This document shows, in pieces, positions 13,837-16,194 of a stretch of 16,194 bases of DNA. The notes below the pieces were generated by a model that saw only the letters and a list, made by a program, of their open reading frames with translations, did not search any database and was not told the DNA's origin. Each line of letters begins with the position of its first letter. Positions within the stretch are counted from its first letter, which is position 1. Made by a program: the position numbers and the translations under genes. Source of the DNA: an uncultured Oscillospiraceae bacterium (GTDB taxonomy: Bacteria; Bacillota; Clostridia; Oscillospirales; Acutalibacteraceae); assembly GCA_959596515.1 (NCBI GenBank), contig CAUFXR010000059.1, forward strand, positions 1 through 16,194, given 5' to 3'.

Positions 13837-13854
13837 CATCCTGCCCGCGCTTTT
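13826..13854 (-). terminator. terminator of the sodium:solute symporter gene
   Basis: AAAAGCGCGGGCA (13826-13838) and TGCCCGCGCTTTT (13842-13854) pair perfectly over 13 bp with a 3-nt loop. It lies 36 bp after the symporter stop on the minus strand. A second hairpin, TCCTGT/ACAGGA (13870-13885), precedes it. The T tail is four bases, but the stem is very strong. Confidence 0.82.
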
Positions 13855-13889
13855 GCACAGCTTGCCTTTTCCTGTCAGGACAGGACGGA

Positions 13890-15410
13890 TCAATTTTTGA
13901 CAATGTGGTGCTTGGCGCGCCATTCTTCCGCGGTGCCGGTATAGAAAAAGTCGTTAGCCTTTCCACTTTTCCATCCGGCCTTTTTAGCGATAACACTGAC
14001 TAGGAAACACAGTGCCAGAGAGACGACCATGGCCAAACAGGCGTACAGAGGGCCGTCAGGGGTTTTAAATCCGGAAATCGCCACCGGCACGAAGGCGGTC
14101 AAAAATCCGCCGATCATTCCCGCCCAGGCGCCGGCTTTGTTGATTCCCTTCCAATACAGGGCCACGGCGTAAGGCGCCAGGAAAGAGCCGGAGATAATTC
14201 CCCAGGAATAGGACATCATTTCCAAAATAGGAGTGGGATAATTGGCCACCACATAAGAACCTACCACAAAAACCAGGCAGAAAATACGGGTCAGCTTCGC
14301 CAAGGTTTTATCTTTCATATTGGGTTTCAGCTTCGCCTTTACCAAATCCATGGTTACGGTGGAGCAGGCGGTCAGCGTAATGCTGGAAAGCGTGGATACC
14401 GACGCGGAAATCAACAGCACCAACACAATACCGATCAAGATATTGGGCAGGCCGGCCATATTCAGCATCTGCGGAACAATGTAGTCCTTTCCTCCCTGAG
14501 GCAGTTCGCTGCCGAAGAACAGATGCGAGAAAGAGCCGATGAAATAGCCGCCTCCCGCCACCAGCAGAGCGAAGAAGGTGGAAATAATCACACCCCGCTT
14601 TACCTCTTTGTCATCCCGGATACCGTAATATTTATGTACCATCTGGGGCAGTCCCCAGGTACCGAAACTTGTCATCAAAATGGTGGCGACCAAGGAAACC
14701 AGCATTTGGGAAGACATAGGGGCCATCTGGTTTTGTTCCATATAAGACATCATATTCTGGAATCCGTTTTGCAGACCGCCTACCTGAGGGCAGATGATGA
14801 TCATGGCCAGCAGAACGCTGACGCCGAACATCATGATAATGCCCTGGACAAAGTCCGCCTTTAGGGTAGCCATATAGCCTCCCAGCACCAAAACCACCGC
14901 AGAGCCTACGGCGATCAAAATCATGCATACCGTCTCATCGATATTCAGCAGCACGGAGCAAACGCTGGTCAGTCCCTTATACACAGAGGCGGAGTAGGGC
15001 AGCAGAAAAATAAAAATGACGATACCCGAGAAAATTTTCATTGCCTGGCTGTTATAGCGCATCTCGAACAACTGCGGCATGGATTTGATCTTTAATCTTC
15101 TAGTGCATTCCCTGGTCCGTTTCGCCAGCACCAGCCAAGCCAAAAGGGAACCAAACACCGCGTTGCCAAGTCCCACCAGACCTGACCACAATCCGTAGCT
15201 CCATCCCGAGCTGCCGGAATAACCGATAAACATTACCGCGGAAAAGTAAGCTGTGCCGTAAGACAGCGCGGAGATCCACGCTCCCGCGTTACGGCCACCT
15301 ACCGTAAACGCCGCCATACCCTTGCTGTTCTTGGAATTTAAAATTCCTACCGCCAGCATAAACAGAACATAGACCGCTATGACAATCCATATTGTCGTTT
15401 CTTTACTCAT
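13890..15410 (-). CDS. sodium:solute symporter (SSS family)
   Basis: A 506-residue integral membrane transporter of the SSS/PutP-like fold with about 13 hydrophobic spans, importing a small organic solute with sodium. Family marks are the N-terminal IVIAVYVLFMLAVGILNSK span, the FTVGGRNAGAWISALSYGTAYFSAVMFIGYSG segment (about 36-67), and SMPQLFEMRYNSQAMKI. A conserved ISASVSTLSSITLTACSTV stretch (about 333-351) corresponds to the sodium-site helix region rich in Ser and Thr. The length is typical. The start ATG has AAGGAGG 8 nt upstream. It is monocistronic, between its own promoter and the terminator at 13826-13854. It is upstream of the ligase/IOR operon on the same strand, so an aryl acid or amino acid is a possible substrate, but the sequence does not show it. 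Confidence 0.9.
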   Translation of the reverse strand: MSKETTIWIVIAVYVLFMLAVGILNSKNSKGMAAFTVGGRNAGAWISALSYGTAYFSAVMFIGYSGSSGWSYGLWSGLVGLGNAVFGSLLAWLVLAKRTRECTRRLKIKSMPQLFEMRYNSQAMKIFSGIVIFIFLLPYSASVYKGLTSVCSVLLNIDETVCMILIAVGSAVVLVLGGYMATLKADFVQGIIMMFGVSVLLAMIIICPQVGGLQNGFQNMMSYMEQNQMAPMSSQMLVSLVATILMTSFGTWGLPQMVHKYYGIRDDKEVKRGVIISTFFALLVAGGGYFIGSFSHLFFGSELPQGGKDYIVPQMLNMAGLPNILIGIVLVLLISASVSTLSSITLTACSTVTMDLVKAKLKPNMKDKTLAKLTRIFCLVFVVGSYVVANYPTPILEMMSYSWGIISGSFLAPYAVALYWKGINKAGAWAGMIGGFLTAFVPVAISGFKTPDGPLYACLAMVVSLALCFLVSVIAKKAGWKSGKANDFFYTGTAEEWRAKHHIVKN

Positions 15411-15430
15411 TGCCCTTCCTCCTTTATCGC

Positions 15431-15460
15431 TTTAAAGCATCGATTAATCGACGCTTTAAA
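15431..15460. promoter_or_regulatory. 30-bp near-perfect palindrome at the symporter transcript start
   Basis: TTTAAAGCATCGAT (15431-15444), centre TA, then ATCGACGCTTTAAA (15447-15460): 14-bp arms with one mismatch. It lies between the symporter promoter and AAGGAGG, so it is either a repressor operator at +1 or a 5'-end mRNA hairpin. No T run follows. Confidence 0.65.
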
Positions 15461-15471
15461 CCACAAAAGAA

Positions 15472-15500
15472 ATTTTACCTGTTTTCACTAAAAAAATCAA
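15472..15500 (-). promoter_or_regulatory. promoter of the symporter gene
   Basis: Minus strand TTGATT (15500-15495), 17 bp, TAAAAT (15477-15472). The start is expected near 15465, directly before the palindrome. The surrounding sequence is very A+T rich, so chance matches are easier here. Confidence 0.5.
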
Positions 15501-15576
15501 GTATTGTTTTCAAAATTCCTTTCAAAATTCTTTTGTTAAGAATTTATTAATTATTTTCTTTAGAATCGTTTTATGG

Positions 15577-15582
15577 TAAAAT
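15577..15582 (+). promoter_or_regulatory. extended -10 promoter of nadA
   Basis: TAAAAT preceded by TG at the extended -10 position (TGGTAAAAT). No good -35 lies 17 bp upstream. The leader contains a small CGGGA/TCCCG hairpin near 15612-15626. I see no clear NiaR-type operator. Confidence 0.4.
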
Positions 15583-15650
15583 AGAGAAAATAAAGGCAAT
15601 TTGCTGGAAACCGGGAGATTTTCCCGCTACTGAAAGGGGTAACGGCGACT

Positions 15651-16194
15651 ATGCTGCCGAACAACCAAGCGCTGATCGACGAAGTTTTACGCGAAAAGAA
15701 AAAAAATAATACTCTGATTCTGGCCCATACCTACCAGCCCCCCGAGGTTTTAGCGGTAGCTGATTTAACCGGAGATTCTTTCGCCTTGGCCAAGGCGGCC
15801 GAAAAATTGGAAGCTCCCAGAGCGCTTTTGTGCGGGGTTCGATTCATGGCGGAAACCTTAAAGATCCTTTCCCCAGAAAAGGAAGTCATTCTTTCCCATC
15901 CCGACGCCGGATGTCCCATGGCGGAGCAGATCGACCCCAAAGAGGTGGAGGCGTATCGGAAAGACCATCCGGATCACGGAATCTGCGCTTATGTCAACAC
16001 AACCGCTGAGCTGAAGGCTTTGGCGGATGTCTGCGTTACCTCATCCTCCGCCGTATCCATTGTGCGAAAACTTCCTTATCAGGATATCTTATTTCTGCCT
16101 GACAAAAATTTAGGATCCTTTGTGGCCGCCGCTGTGCCGGAAAAAAACATCCACCTGATGAACGGCTATTGCCCGGTACATAACGAGATCACCG
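15651..16194 (+). CDS. nadA: quinolinate synthase, 5' part (cut by window edge)
   Basis: The first 181 codons of the [4Fe-4S] enzyme that condenses iminoaspartate with dihydroxyacetone phosphate to quinolinate in de novo NAD synthesis. Recognisable signatures are LILAHTYQPPEV (22-33), ADLTGDS (37-43), CGVRFMAETLKILSPEK (61-77), GCPMAEQI with cluster ligand C88, YVNTTAELKALAD, TSSSAVSIV, LPDKNLGSFV, and GYCPVHNEI with ligand C174. The 86-residue spacing of the two cysteines matches the family. The third ligand should lie beyond the window, as NadA is about 300 residues. The start ATG has AAAGGGG 11 nt upstream. In related genomes nadB and nadC usually follow, but they are outside this window. 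Confidence 0.95.
   Translation, partial: MLPNNQALIDEVLREKKKNNTLILAHTYQPPEVLAVADLTGDSFALAKAAEKLEAPRALLCGVRFMAETLKILSPEKEVILSHPDAGCPMAEQIDPKEVEAYRKDHPDHGICAYVNTTAELKALADVCVTSSSAVSIVRKLPYQDILFLPDKNLGSFVAAAVPEKNIHLMNGYCPVHNEIT

Overview
The window looks like the chromosome of an anaerobic, low-to-mid GC Firmicute of class Clostridia. It carries ferredoxin-dependent indolepyruvate oxidoreductase genes, a PadR regulator with a HAAS-type membrane partner, strong AGGAGG ribosome sites, textbook sigma-A promoters and many hairpin/U-run terminators. I cannot name a species.

Left part (1-4430, + strand): a GC-rich 90-bp tandem repeat enters from the left edge. A promoter and a long structured leader precede an ATP-grasp enzyme of the sugar-transfer-associated type. 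A 43-bp tandem repeat follows, then a large lipoprotein built like an SdsA-type alkyl sulfatase but lacking most of its metal ligands, then a third array with a 16-bp period and a terminator.

Middle (4431-7400): a consensus promoter drives a translationally coupled pair, a PadR regulator and a HAAS-domain membrane protein. A bidirectional terminator separates it from a convergent SDR oxidoreductase. Back-to-back promoters then serve the SDR gene and a 48-residue single-span membrane protein that has its own terminator. About 430 bp without a gene follows, with several hairpins.

Right part (7315-15500, - strand): a probable operon reads paaK2, iorA, iorB, paaK1, ACT-domain gene. IorAB would interconvert aryl-pyruvates (from Trp, Phe, Tyr) and aryl-acetyl-CoA with ferredoxin. 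The two AMP-forming ligases would connect aryl-acetyl-CoA to free aryl acetates, and the tandem-ACT protein is a plausible amino-acid sensor. The operon has a strong promoter followed by a complete intrinsic terminator ahead of the first gene, so it is probably controlled by attenuation. Upstream on the same strand lies a sodium:solute symporter with its own promoter, a 30-bp near-palindrome at its transcript start, and a terminator embedded in a fourth tandem array.

Right edge (15577-16194, + strand): the first 181 codons of quinolinate synthase nadA.

Most novel-looking items: the attenuator-like paaK/ior leader, the pseudo-sulfatase lipoprotein, the free-standing 48-residue protein, the decarboxylase-like GGTDGPT motif in the PadR partner, and four sequence-unrelated minisatellites in intergenic positions. 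I saw no phage, transposase, CRISPR, tRNA or rRNA genes.
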